The translations under genes and the position numbers were made by a program. A model generated the notes under the pieces. It was not told the DNA's origin. It did not search any database and saw nothing but the letters and a program-made list of their open reading frames with translations. This document shows, piece after piece, positions 12,187 through 23,979 of a DNA stretch of 64,000 bases. Each line of letters opens with the position of its first letter. Position 1 is the first letter of the stretch. Origin of the DNA: Nectonema munidae. Taxonomy: Eukaryota > Nematomorpha > Nectonematoida > Nectonematidae. The stretch covers positions 1 through 64,000 of the forward strand of contig JAUIRK010000011.1 in the NCBI GenBank assembly GCA_030549495.1, given 5' to 3'.

Positions 12187-14440
12187 AAGAAGAAGAAGAA
12201 GAAGAAGAAGAAAAATTTATTAAAATATTTTAGAGCATAATAAATATAGTATATCTATATACATTATATTTACTTATAGAACAGGCATAGATTTAGAACA
12301 TAACATAAAAAAAAAACATTTAAAAAAAAAAACACTTATGATTTTGTTAGTTTCCAAAGGTTTATAAAAACCGCTTCAGGAGATCTAACATTACAATTGA
12401 AAAAAATATGATAAAGAAATATGAATATTTGTTACGGGACTTTCAAATGAAGAAGTTTCAAGTTCGAGCTACACAAGAGAAGCAATTTTTTTTTCGCATT
12501 TTAAATTTGCAGGATAGGTAGATAATATCTTTGCTTTAAACAGTCTTTTAAAATTTTTGACTGAAGAACAGCTTTCACCAATGACATGGCGGTAGACATC
12601 ATAAAACGATGGGACTTTATAATGACAGATTGATGTGAAAGGTGCATCTGTATGATGGTTTCTTTAATCTTGATGGTACTCTAAAATTATATGGTTTCTG
12701 ACATCATAGGATATTATATCCTGAAAAAAGCTTTCACTGTGATTATTTAAGCAGTTGAACAAAAAGAGGCCGAGTTTCATATTGTACAGTCTTTAATTTT
12801 GAGTAAGCTTGTTCATGGAAGAGATGATCAGAATGAGAGTACTTGCTTAAGTCACAGATAATTTTGAGTGCTCTTCGATTCAGTGCTTCTAAATGTTCAA
12901 TGTTGGAATGCCAAAATTAATGAGACTATAGTTTAAATGAGGGAGAAAAATAGTCTTATACATAATTATTCTTACATGCAAAGGAAAGATTTTTTTGACA
13001 TATTTCAATATGCCAATAATTCTGCTAAGTTTAAGATTCAGGTGATTCAAATGTACATTAAATTTTAGCTTGGAGTCGATATATAAGCCAAGAAGATTGA
13101 AACTATCAACAACGCATATGTTGCTTTCATCGAATAACGCGCAATTAACTTACTACTTGTTGTTACAATCATTGCTTTAGTTTTCTTTACATTAATTGAC
13201 AAATCATTGCCTCAAACCATTTGTAAACTTTCTGTAGATTCGTCTTATAAATATTACTTTTTGAGAGATCGTAATCAAAGAGTAGAGTGACATCATCAGC
13301 GTACATTACAAAGTTGAAAAAGTCAGAGGATTTGTGTAAATCATTGATGTACAGCGAAAATAATAACGGCCCTAAGATCGATCCTTGAGGTACACCTCGA
13401 GTTAAGCATTTGATGTCTGAAGATATACTTCCAAGAGAAACAAATTGTTTCCTATCTTTTAAGTACGATGAAAAAATAACAAGACATTTGAGAAAATCCA
13501 TAATCAGATAGCTTAGATAATAAAATACTATGAGATATCGAATCAAACGCTTTGGTGAGGTCAATAAAAATTAACCCGGCAGATTTTTTTGATTTCTAAA
13601 TAGGATATGATTTTGTCAATGAGATAACTATGGAGTAACTCGGTAGAGAAATTTTGTCTGAAAGCAAACTGCTTGTCATAGTATAAACTTTTTTCCCTTA
13701 AAAAAGTTGAAACTTGAGAAAAATTATTTTTTCAAAATTTTTGCAAAGATTGGGATTATTGAAATTGGTCTGAAATTTGATAGATTGAAATTATCAGCTT
13801 TTTTAGGAATTGCAACGACTTTATTCAACTTTAGAGCTGGAGGAAATTTGGAATATTGGATACAAATGTTAAAGCAGTTCATTAAGACTGAGGTAAAGCT
13901 ATTCAGAACTAAATTTATATGTTCAAGATTAATACCGTAAGCATCTGTCGACTTACTGGACGAACAACTGTGTATGGCAACAAGAACATCATTTTCATTT
14001 ATAGAATTCAAGCAGAAAATCTCTTTACTTTGTTTTTGTGCTAACACAAAATAGTCATTTTTGCTTAAACTAGGCAAAATAAAAGAATCATTCAATTTAT
14101 CAACAATGACTTGTTTATCAAAAACGAATTCCCCTGTATCAATTTCGAGTTTATCTATTTTTTCACTTTTAGGCTTGATAAAATAATTAATTTTTGACCA
14201 AACTTCTTTCGAACTTCTGTTTGATCTGAAAAACGAATTATAATATTCTTTTTTCAGAAATATTATTCTATTTTTAATATAATTACGAAGTCTTATAAAA
14301 TTGTTTTTCAAGTATGGACAATTATGTTTTAACTTCTTAATTTTCTTAAATAGAAAATTTCTATTCTTAATTAATTCGAGTACTTCGGGCTTCATCCATG
14401 GTTTTAGTATAACTTTGTACCCTGTTTTGTCATGATACGG
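12187..14440 (-). mobile_element. LINE, 5' truncated, with (TTC)n tail
   Basis: Minus-strand LINE ORF2. From 14395 to 13724 it reads KPWMKPEVLELIKNRN and later LSNFRPISIIPIFAK, the linker and first RT motifs. 13564-13187 holds GVPQGSILGPLLFSLYIND and FVMYADDVTLLF, the RT catalytic core. The C-terminus follows in broken frames to about 12360. The 3' end carries an (AAG)8 run, i.e. (TTC)n on the coding strand, at 12187-12210. Its endonuclease is absent and there are several frame breaks, for example between 13724 and 13564. Confidence 0.88.
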
Positions 14441-14464
14441 AACAGTTCGCTACATATATTCGCT

Positions 14465-14552
14465 ACATCTGCTATACATATATACACAGTATGAGTATTT
14501 ATATTGAAAACTTCAGATATTATTTGAAAAGAAAAGGTAAGTTTTATTTCAA
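14465..14552 (+). mobile_element. Fragment of MULE first exon, perfect duplicate
   Basis: These 88 bases recur without visible change at 15606-15693. They include the first-exon end (SIYIENFRYYLKRK) and the donor GGTAAGTTTT of the MULE gene at 15460-17245. The rest of the element is missing here. It lies directly next to the truncated 5' end of the LINE at 12187-14440. Confidence 0.85.
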
Positions 14553-15278
14553 ATTATTCTATACACTAAGCTATGTTTCACACTGCTTTTTTATATATAA
14601 CTTCTTAATGTTAATGAAAAACGGTTACCGCATAAAATACTACTTAAAGCTTTAAATATTTTCCAAGCAGACCTTATCCTGTGTTCTATCTTCAATACTA
14701 TAACTAAATTGTTTAAACTTCGCCAAAATAATAAAGTTGTCTCTTTCTATTACTGTATCCTTTTTTGAAAAAAAAAATTGAAACTTTAAATAAACTATAC
14801 CCTTAAAATTAAAACATTTATACTGTACTCACTTATTACAGCTTAGATAAAAAATAGAACTTCTCTTGACTACCTTACCACAAACTCCATAAGGATCTAT
14901 ATGTCAAACAACTTTTGCATTCAAATTATCGCATACATTCATCCATTTAGTTTATGCGGATTTTTTTTGATTCTTTTTCTCTAGCCTTTCTCTCCTAATA
15001 AATAATTTATTTTTCATATCCTTTTAACAGAATTTGCGACTAAAATTATATCTTCGGCCTATAAAATCTCACTCACACCTTCTTTAGGTACATCTTTAAG
15101 AATTTCATCGGTAAATAGATATTTATTTATCATCAGCAATTTTGTGCAATCTATTTTTGAAAAAACCTTCTTTACAGAGTCCAGAATTTAAACAATTTCA
15201 GAGTTTTTCTATTGAATCTCTTTGTTGATCTTGGGTTATTTTTTTAAATCAATATCATGTGTTGTATTACCAGTTGAT
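14553..15278. other. Non-genic stretch
   Basis: AT-rich sequence. No coding frame, RNA or repeat was recognised apart from the MULE fragment to its left and the dispersed repeat to its right. Confidence 0.4.
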
Positions 15279-15370
15279 ATGATTCATTCTCTGAAATTAA
15301 TCTTTAAAAGATTTTCTAATCCGTTTTATTTTTTACTTTTAAATAAATATTTCATACTCAACAGGATTGA
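15279..15370. repeat. Dispersed repeat, copy 1 of 3
   Basis: Shares the block ATCTTTAAAAGATTTTCTAA, then CGTTTTATTTTTTACTTTTA and a CTCAACAGGATTGAAGAA-like end, with 18424-18590 and more distantly with 19221-19350. It has no coding capacity, and its class is unknown. Confidence 0.7.
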
Positions 15371-15383
15371 AGAAAAACATGCG

Positions 15384-17330
15384 CATTTATAGCTTGAATT
15401 AAAGTGAAGGATGAGAATTTAATGCGTTCTTGTCTAAGGCATAGACTGTAGGATATAAGGGTAATTGGAAAAAGACGTCCACTGGAAAAAGACGTCCATT
15501 TCATGAGAGGAAGAAAGTTAATGCTAGGGTGTGAAACAACATTCCAAGTAATGAGATTCCACATGCATGTACGTAATATAGCTCGCTCGCTACTTGCAAT
15601 CTCTAACATCTGCTATACATATATACACAGTATGAGTATTTATATTGAAAACTTCAGATATTATTTGAAAAGAAAAGGTAAGTTTTATTTCAATTTTATT
15701 TTTTGATGGTGCAATTTTGTATATGAATAGGTGATTCTACTGAAACTTATGCATGCACAATGAATAAAGGGAGAAAATGTTCTGGAAAAATTATATACAA
15801 GGTTGATCGAAATGGACTAAGAACAGTTAAAAAAATCGTTGAACACAATCATGAACCGACAGAAATGAAAAACATGATAAAAGAAAAATTTAAAAACGAA
15901 GCAAAATCATCATGTCATACCTCAACAAGTCTAATTTACAAGTATTACACTATTTACTATTATTTTATTTTTGATTTTCACGATGCTCTCATCTCAAGAA
16001 ACAACCTTTTGAAATTGAATGAAAAAGAATTACAAACACTCCCTAAAGCGGAAAGTGTTAAAAGACTTATACACTACCATAAACAAAGACCTAAACCACC
16101 ACGAGATATTCATTTTTCAATACCTGAAGATTTCATAGAGATAGATGGATGTAAATTTTTACAATACGATGAGTTGGATTGTAACAAGAGAACATTAATA
16201 TTTTCGGGTCCCGTTTTAAGGTAAATTTTTGGATTTTGTATTCAATAAAATGATAATATTTTTTTTAGGTACTTAATGATGTTAGTTTTTATCAGTGAAG
16301 TTTTTGTCGATGGAACATTTAAAAAATGTCCATCAAACTTTTACCAGATTTTTACTGTACATTTTATATATGAGAATGTTCAAATCCCCTTACTCTATTC
16401 TCTCTTGTCTGATAAAAAAGAAAAATCATATATGTAAGCTCTATCGTGATCATTTTTTTTTTCAACTATTTAATTTTTTTTAGCAAAATATTCGGCTATT
16501 TGAAAAATCTCGGCATCAATTTGAAAATTGTGAATGGAGATTTCGAAATTGCAATCATAAATGCAGCCAAAAAAGTATTAATTTTTATGAATTTTGTATA
16601 GAAAAGCAATATTGATTACTTTTAGGTTTATCCCGAAATTAAATACAAAGGATGTTATTTCCATTTTTGTAAAAGCACATACAAAAAGGTGTTGAATCTG
16701 GGATTTAAAAACTTATATTCGAAAAATGAAAGTTTCCGTATTACAATAAAGTTATTGATGGCTATTTTTCTATCTAGAAATTATTGAAAAAAAGAAAAAT
16801 CAACTTCTTGATGATGCTTATTTGCAATTAGAAAGTTCACGAAACATCCTTCTTTTTTTGAAAAGAATATCGCATCTTATTTCTGAATGTGAAATAGCAA
16901 TTGAAAGAAGTGAATCAACGTCTGTTGACTTTAAAGTAATAAATGATACAAATGCATTTTCAATTTCAAATATTCTATCTTAGTTTTTTTAAATAAAGTT
17001 CTTTCAACCTCTGTTTAATGTAAAAAAGGGAGCCTTTTCCCCTTCAAATATATGATTTTATCTGAAATATACATATGCACTAACTTCAATCCTTCAATTG
17101 CACTCATACACACTATTCTTTGTTCACTATTTCTTTCGTATCTTTATTGCTTCCAGACATTATTACTGATACAAAGGAGGTTCACGCATGCGAGCAGCGA
17201 GTGAAATGGACGTCTTTTTCCAGTGGACGTCTTTTTCCTAGAACCGGATATAAGTAGAGGTGCATAGGTTTCTAGAGGAAATGAGTTTAGCGGGTTGTTA
17301 GGAACACTTGGAGGTACTTTGATAGAAACT
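15384..17330 (-). mobile_element. LINE C-terminal fragment split by the MULE
   Basis: The two pieces 15384-15459 and 17246-17330 are contiguous once the MULE is set aside. On the minus strand they read PSVPNNPLNSFPLETYAPLL and LRQERIKFSSFTLIQAIN. The same peptide occurs at 26925-26790 inside the longer LINE at 26510-29258, so both are copies of one family. The duplicated word GGATATAAG at the junction is the MULE target site. Confidence 0.85.
15460..17245 (+). mobile_element. MULE transposon with FLYWCH-type gene and introns
   Basis: A Mutator-like element of 1786 bp with a perfect 9-bp target duplication GGATATAAG (15451-15459 and 17246-17254). Its inverted ends of about 44 bp begin GGTAATTGGAAAAAGACGTC and GGTTCTAGGAAAAAGACGTC. 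Each end holds the unit GGAAAAAGACGTCC twice. The gene is in several exons: about 15635-15676; about 15732-16220 (CSGKIIYKVDRNG, then EHNHEPTE, a FLYWCH finger tail); after a short intron at 16268 EVFVDGTFKKCPSNFYQIF; then NLKIVNGDFEIAIINAAKK and YKGCYFHFCKSTYKKVLN. FVDGTF and NGDFE are the expected sites of the first two catalytic Asp. The later part has stops, so it is probably inactive. Confidence 0.9.
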
Positions 17331-17499
17331 TTGGATTTTTGCTAACCAATCCTTTTCCAAATTTTGTTTTCTTCATGAAATCATTCATAATCATCTTTTT
17401 TAATTACAAATAGTTAATTAGTCATCTATAAAAGACTCTCTCTTTCATAATAAAATGAACAAAAATTCGGTTCACATTTATAAAATTTTTTTTTTGAGA

Positions 17500-19900
17500 A
17501 TAGCTATATCTTCACATAATGGTACCTGTCATAGTTATCGTAACTCTTACTTTTTCAAAATTTTTAGATCACTTTTTTAGTGAGATGATTGAAATATTAA
17601 CTAATAGTATAAATGTTAAGAAAAATTTTTGATTCACAAGGGAGGAGCTTCTTCTTCACGGTCAAGATGTTTTTGGAAATCTCAAAATTAGATTTTTAAG
17701 AACATCTACTAGTTTAATGGAAAAAGTTGCATTTTTTGAGTAGTCTTAAAACTATATATCTCCGCAAAGAACTATACTGCATTGACAATAATATAAACGC
17801 ATAAAAGAGTTACTATTTCATTTTTCTTATGATCACGTGTTCTCATTTCCATGTTTCTTCACTTTCCTTACTTCTCTCATATTCAAATATGTGTACCATA
17901 ATAAATTATGATTGTCAGGAAAATTTGACCAATGAATTTTTGGAAAAAAACCGATTTTAACCAATTTGATTGACAATTTCACCCATTTTGAGACTGTAAT
18001 GACTAAAAAAAAGTATAGAAATGAAAACATGGACGATATTGAATTTAAAAGTACCTTAATTGTGCACCTTCTTCATCTAAAAGTATCTCTCTTTCACGCA
18101 AAAGGAAAAAGATGGGCAAATTCAATGAAATTTTTAAATGATCTTGATAGTCACTAAATCTTTCACATATTGGCATATGTGACAGTTTTGATAACTCTGA
18201 CTTATTCAAAATATAAAGATTTCCATCTTATTGAAATGATCATTGTAATCTTAGCTGATAAGCTATAGATTTAAAGATTTTTCATTTGCAAAAGCGAAAC
18301 TTCCTTTTTACGGTCGAAATCTTTTTTGAAGCACCCAATATTAGATCTATTTAGTCAAGATTCATACTTCTTTTTTTTTAAAATTATTTCATTTGATCAC
18401 ACGTTCTCTTTTCAATTTGTTTTCAGGTTGATTCATTCCCTGATACTAATCTTTAAAAGATTTTCTAATCCGTTTTATTTTTTACTTTTAAATAAATATT
18501 TCATAATCAACAGGTTTGAAGAAAGTATTATAAGCCAAAATATACAAAAAAAAATTATATTTTTACTATATAACGATTTTTTGAAAATTATATATTTCGT
18601 GGTTCCCACCCACCAGTGTTCAAGTTGAACGTGTAGTGTAAGAATACAGCTGACAAAAATGCTGAAATAATTTTGTTAATAATTCTACTTAGATAGCATA
18701 GCATAGATAATTTCATTGTAAAATTTTTGATAAGAGTATTTAACTTAATCTTTACTTAGTATTATTATGTAGCTTCAAACATTTAGCCATGCAAAGAAGT
18801 TAGTGCTAAAATAGCTCCTTAAGTACAATGAATCCTTTCTCCCATACAGAGAACCAAAATGAAGAAAATTTTCTGAAAGCCCCAAAAATGCAAATATAAT
18901 AATTATATATATACTTAAAATATAGAAATTATGAGAATATTTTATTAAAAATAGAATATTTCGACTTAAAAAGTCTTTATCAACTGTTGTTCGTCAAGTA
19001 AAGTTAATTATAGGAAAAGTGTTAATTAATTAATGAAGGTTTGCTAGGAAGGAAAAGCATGAAAGTGAGCCTGTCAAAATAATTCTATCAAATATTTTTG
19101 TTTCTCACCCCTCACTTCAATTTCGAAATGTGCTTACAGTCTATTAGAGCGCCATATTAAATAGCATGAAGGCTAAATCCTGTTGTCTAAATAAAACACG
19201 TTCTCTTTTCATATAGTTATCAGGTTGATTCATTCTCTCATAATAATCTTTAAAAATCTTCTAATCTGTTCTATTTTTGTTTTTTAAAATATATATTTTA
19301 TACTCAACAGAATTGAAGAAAGTATTATAAGCCAAAATATATAAAAAAAATTATAGTTATGTAATCAATATATAAACATTTTTTGAAATTTTTTTACATA
19401 AATGATATTTTTGGAAAAAAACAGATTTTAAGGAATAAATACATCACTAATTCAATTGATATTTCCAGATATTTTTTAACGCTACTAGCCAAAATGAAGT
19501 ACAGAAATAAAATAAGCATAGTCCATTTCTTATAAAAACAGATAATTATTTAAAATTTTGAAAATATTTTTGGAAAGAATTTTTAGACGTAAAGCGCAAA
19601 TTTTATTTATGGTTGATTTGGTATTAAAAATATATTTCATTTAAAATTTGAATGAATGTTTTTAAAAATTAAATTTTAAAAGTAAACTTGACATTAGATT
19701 GACATTTATAAGTATTTTCAAACCTAAGTGCAAAAACTGAGTCGAGAAATGAAACTAGCATGGCAGATTTAATTAAAAAAAAATACATTCTATGCAAAAT
19801 GTGGAAGAATATTTTATTAGATATATTTCATATCAATCAAAATTTTGATTGACATTTTCTAAAACGTAGACATGACTATTGAAAAAATAAAATATATAAC
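17500..19900. repeat. Diverged direct-repeat block
   Basis: Long related segments recur in the same order. 17515-17740 resembles 18165-18350 (CACGGTCAAGATGTTTTTGG against TACGGTCGAAATCTTTTTTG). A GATCACGTGTTCTC-like word recurs at about 17830, 18395 and 19195. The AACAGATTTTAA/GACATTT block near 17940 recurs at about 19400 and 19690. Copies 2 and 3 of the dispersed repeat (18424-18590 and 19221-19350) lie inside. No coding sequence is convincing. The block may be decayed tandem duplications of a non-autonomous transposon or old satellite. Confidence 0.55.
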
Positions 19901-20054
19901 GTGTTATGAGTCAAAACGGTATATAATTATAAATTTTCAAGGGAGTATCTAATATAGGCCCAACGTTATAAGGTTAAGCATCGATAATGTCAAAATTTTA
20001 TTGAAAAAGTTCATTTTTGATATTGATGAACAGTTTTTGACATGAGAGTGTCGT

Positions 20055-20175
20055 CATTCAACTACCATGGAAATAGTACCAAAAGTTGCAACTAACAATT
20101 TTAGGAAAAGTCACAAAATTTGAAGCGATATAATTCAGCTAATTTTGTACAATTAATTTTTTAGCAAAGGGACTG
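20055..20175. repeat. Dispersed repeat shared with 45148-45260
   Basis: Both places contain CTACCATG, then a fast-changing stretch, then CACAAAATTTGAAG or CGCAAGATTTGAAG, followed by (A/C)GCTAATTTTGTACAAT or GCCAATTTTGTACAATA. The order and spacing agree over about 110 bases. It has no coding capacity and its class is unknown. Confidence 0.5.
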
Positions 20176-20212
20176 CGTTTTACGTCCCCAAGCAACTATA
20201 TTACGTTTAAAA

Positions 20213-20540
20213 TGCAAGATCAATGCAACACGGAGCATGGATTATTCTTGACAATGCAAGAATGCATAAAACTGAGCCAATCAAAAATTACTTAAAAAGT
20301 GATGGCAAATACAGTCAATTTTTTTTTGTCTTCCTACGCATACGAACTCAGCTTTTGAGAAAACATTTTTTCAAAAGTAAACGCTAAAGTAAAGAGATTA
20401 TTGACTTCTCAAAAAGGCCAATCACTTCGTTTTTGGCGAAAGCAAAGTATTGAGACAATGAGTGCTTACTATCGCAATATGCTGAGCAATCTCAATGTTT
20501 GTTATGCCTTAGCTGTTCGTATTCAATTTTGTATTTTTGA
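20213..20540 (+). mobile_element. Tc1/mariner-type transposase fragment
   Basis: One frame reads HGAWIILDNARMHKTEP and IKNYLKSDGKYSQF, the second catalytic block of Tc1/mariner/IS630-type enzymes (usually LDNA-xx-H). After a frame change another frame reads FSKVNAKVKRLLTSQ and LRFWRKQSIETMSAYYRNML, the usual C-terminal part. The N-terminus and the terminal repeats were not found. This is an old fragment. Confidence 0.7.
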
Positions 20541-20633
20541 TAATTTTTTTTGCTTTAACTAAAAAATAATATTCGATAATTTTTAACTTTTATGGATATG
20601 TTTTTTTTCATTTCTTGCATTTTTTAATATGTA

Positions 20634-21217
20634 GGCATCAAAGTCAATTCGTCCCCCGTCAATTCATCAGCAAGTCAATTTGTCTCAAATTCATCAAAAT
20701 CATGATTATGAATTCCAAACTTTTTAAGTTCTATATATAGTTTTTATCAGTGTGAAGTCTCGCTTTGCATGCACGATTTTCACACCTCCGGTAGATCTTC
20801 AGTCCAACAGCATTCTCCTTATTTTTAGTGCAAATATAATTCTCTTGATCAACAACTTTGTTTTTTCCTTTCTTAGAAGTTATAATCTTACAAAGTAGCC
20901 ATGTTAAAAAGATAAGATAAATTAAAGCAAATGTAAAAAAAATTAAAAAAAAAATAATTGAAAAAAGTATAATAATAATAATAATAATGAACAAATAATA
21001 AAAAATATTTAATATTATAATTAATATGTAAAATAAATTTTTATTATATCAATATTTATACTAAACTTAAAACTTTTATAAATTATTTTTATAAAAATAA
21101 AAAAGTTATTTTAATAGATTAAACAAATAAAGCTGTTCAACCACCTATTTGGAGACGAATTGACCAATTACAAATTGTCTTGAGGACAAATTGCCGGAGA
21201 CGAATTGACCTAGCACC
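20634..21217 (-). mobile_element. Short MULE with FLYWCH remnant
   Basis: About 584 bp. The ends are inverted and iterated: on the left, GTCAATTCGTCCCC is followed by two degenerate repeats of GTCAATT(C/T)(A/G)TC. On the right, read inverted, there are four such units (GTCAATTCGTCTCC, GGCAATTTGTCC, GACAATTTG, GTCAATTCGTCTCC). The flanking words AATATGTAG and TATATGTAA agree at 7 of 9, fitting a MULE target duplication. The minus strand encodes NKVVDQENYICTKNK and YRRCENRACKARLHTD, the start of a FLYWCH zinc finger; the transposase domain is missing. Confidence 0.75.
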
Positions 21218-22640
21218 TATATGTAATAATCAAAAATATTTGCTTTAAAACTTAAAAATAGAAAGATTAAGATCTAATTTTTCTAAGCACAAAATATAAA
21301 AACTTAGAAAAAGTAAAAAAGGATGAACTTAAATTAAAAATGGTATATATCCATAATAAAGTATGTAAAATTGTTCCTTACATAAAGTAGAAGAGAAATT
21401 GCGCTACCAAACAAAGAGTAAAAGAGATAGTGTAATCATATATAGGCTTTGACATTTGAATAAAACAAGAAATTTTAGTAAAAATGAGAGATGTTATGCT
21501 AATTTTCACGGATACTAATTAGCCAATAAAATGAGTTGAATGATGTAAGTAGAAACCAGTAGTCCAGCAAAAAGGTAAAGACATAAATATATATTATATA
21601 TTTATCCGAGCAATTACATCAGTAAACATTACTAAACAATTTTGTGCGTTGTAATGGATACGCTAACTAATTGAATTAGTAAACTTTACCATTAACTTGT
21701 TAGTTAGTAAAGTACACTATCTCAAAAAGACATAAGCTAAAGTACTTACTAATATAAGTCCTAACCTACTTGTACTAATTTGTTTGGTTTCCAAATCTAA
21801 ACGTCCTAATTATTTTAATTAGGCCATTATTTATAAAAAAAATTAATACATTTTCATTTTTTAAAATTAATGTAAAATATTGAAATATCAGTAAATAATT
21901 GACATAATTAATATGCATAAATTAGAATAAATGAATTTTGAATTTAATGTCCTATGGGTTTAAGTTAAAAAAACTAGAAGTAGTGCTCTAATTTTGAATT
22001 TCACTCCACAAGGTAGTAATAATATTGATTAACATACAATTTCTCTCAGTATTACTTTTACAATTTTTGACAATGTCATCTCAAATTTATGGATATATAT
22101 TTTAAAAGTATTATTTCTATACAGTGTTATCGAGCAAATTGCTTTAATTTTGTTAAGGCATTGAAATAAAATATAGTACAAAATTTTTATCAAAAAACAT
22201 TCAAGTAAAATATAAGGAGAAGAGATGGACATAAAAAGAAATTATGTTTTATATATAACATCAAAAAATTTATAAAAAATAAAAAATATTCCAAGATATC
22301 TAAAACTCGTGATAAGCAGTATTGCGGTATTCTTCAATACGCCTAGATTTGCCGTATATAGGCGCTGGGCGGCCATGTAGTGTTTTGGACGGAAAGATTT
22401 TAATGAAAATCATGGACATATTAAAAAATGACTACCCTCTAAATTTGCAAATATCTATCAACTTTCAATTGAGAATTTGAAAAAGGTTTTTAAACTAAAT
22501 CATAAAAAGTGAGAATTTAACATCTTTTACATTTTAACCTTTTTCATAATGCATTTTTTTTTCTAAAATATTGAAGTTTTTTGGAATAAATGACAAATAA
22601 GATTAGTTTTTCCATATTAATATATAGTATAAAATTATAA
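21218..22640. other. AT-rich stretch with TAGTAAA-type repeats
   Basis: No gene was recognised. Around 21610-21780 there are many short words of the type AGTAAAC-TTTACCA-TAGTTAGTAAAG that pair with one another; a similar cluster occurs at 53570-53760. A GC-richer island (GGCGCTGGGCGGCC) sits near 22360. Confidence 0.45.
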
Positions 22641-23655
22641 GGAAGTGTGAATAGAAAAATTCCAATGGAGAATTTCAAGTTCAAAGTTGTTGAATATTAT
22701 AAATTACTTGGTGTCATCATCGACTGCAAATTGAAGTGGAAGCAACATATCTCTTATGTCAATTCTATTCTGTGTAGTAATTTAGGCATTCTAAAACACA
22801 ATAGGTTTTTGTTCCCGACCAAAATCAAATTATTATTGTACAACTCATTTTTTCTCCCTTATCTTAATTACTGCATAGTTCTATGGGGTCATCAAAACCT
22901 TGAGCTATTGATAAAAACACAAAAACGAATTATACGCTATATAACTGGAAGTCATTACTTATCTCACACTACCCCCTTATTTTTTAGAGAGAACTTACTA
23001 AAGGTTAATGACTTATATGTGTATAATCTATCGATGGTTACCTATAAACTTTTAAATGGATTTCTACCTAACATATTTAATGAGTTTATTGTATTTAACT
23101 ACATGAACCATGAATATAATCTACGAAATAAATCCAATTTATCATTTCCATCTTATTGTAAAAAATTATCTAAACAATCTATAAAATATAAAATTTCTCA
23201 TAACTTTAACTTTTTCATGTTTAACTCTCAATGTATTCTTTCTAAAATAAGCACTTGTAAAAATATAATAAAAAAACTTCTTTTAGATATAGTTTAACTT
23301 GTCATTCTATTAATTGCTTTGTGTGTAACAACCACCAATAGTTATTTAACAATATATTAACAGCCACTCATTCTAATCATGCGCACTGCACACTATCTGT
23401 ATTTTATTCCAGCTAATGTGATTATTTTTACTTCATATTTATTTTATGAATATCCTATATGATGTATTTCTATTTCATTGATGTAATATGGGTTTTATTC
23501 ATAACAGCGGCTTGCAGGCCTTTTGAATTTTTTTCCAAACTATAAATATGCAATGTCTTTCTTTTTAAATTCTTTATTAAATTCTTTTTTTTATATGTTT
23601 AGTGGTGTATTCCAATTTTATTTTATCAATTAATAAATCTTCTTCTTCTTCTTAA
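22641..23655 (+). mobile_element. LINE 3' part with (TTC)n tail
   Basis: A 216-residue frame (22647-23297) covers the region after the RT core: YYKLLGVIIDCKLKWKQHIS, then LLLYNSFFLPYLNYCIVLWG and KTQKRIIRYITGSHYLSHT. This block follows the palm in CR1/L2-type LINEs. The 3' UTR runs to a (TCTTCT)n tail at 23638-23655. The element is cut at its 5' side near 22641, as is usual after incomplete reverse transcription. The part kept is almost free of breaks, so it is rather young. Confidence 0.85.
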
Positions 23656-23979
23656 TAAATTTATTAACACTGATCTTTATTAGCTCGTCTAGGCTAGTGA
23701 GTATGTTCAGGGTCAGTGTATCAATGACCCAAGGTCCTGATCTGAACGAGGACTTTGCTCATAATTGAATTGAAGAGGTTTTGGCAATAAAAATGATTCA
23801 AGGTGTTAATCGTATATAATTCGATAGTAAAATACGAAATACAATATACTTGATAAAGACAACAACGTTTTTTACAACTTTGAATGAATTTTAGGGCATA
23901 CGTCGAGTGTTCTCATAATTCTAAGGACAAAATATTACAACCAAGTGATTATAAATGCTATTTTCTCGTTTTCTATTGT
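23656..23979. other. Non-genic stretch
   Basis: No gene recognised. A weak inverted repeat around GGGTCAGTGTATCAATGACCC lies near 23711-23732. This may include the 5' part of the Tigger element that follows. Confidence 0.35.

Noticed and set aside
13707-13940. Plus-strand frame opposite the LINE RT
   Set aside because: Antisense shadow of the LINE ORF2 N-terminal region.
20731-20994. Membrane protein frame (hydrophobic N-terminus)
   Set aside because: The hydrophobic part comes from an AT-rich ATT/AAT run; only the FLYWCH part near the C-terminus is meaningful.
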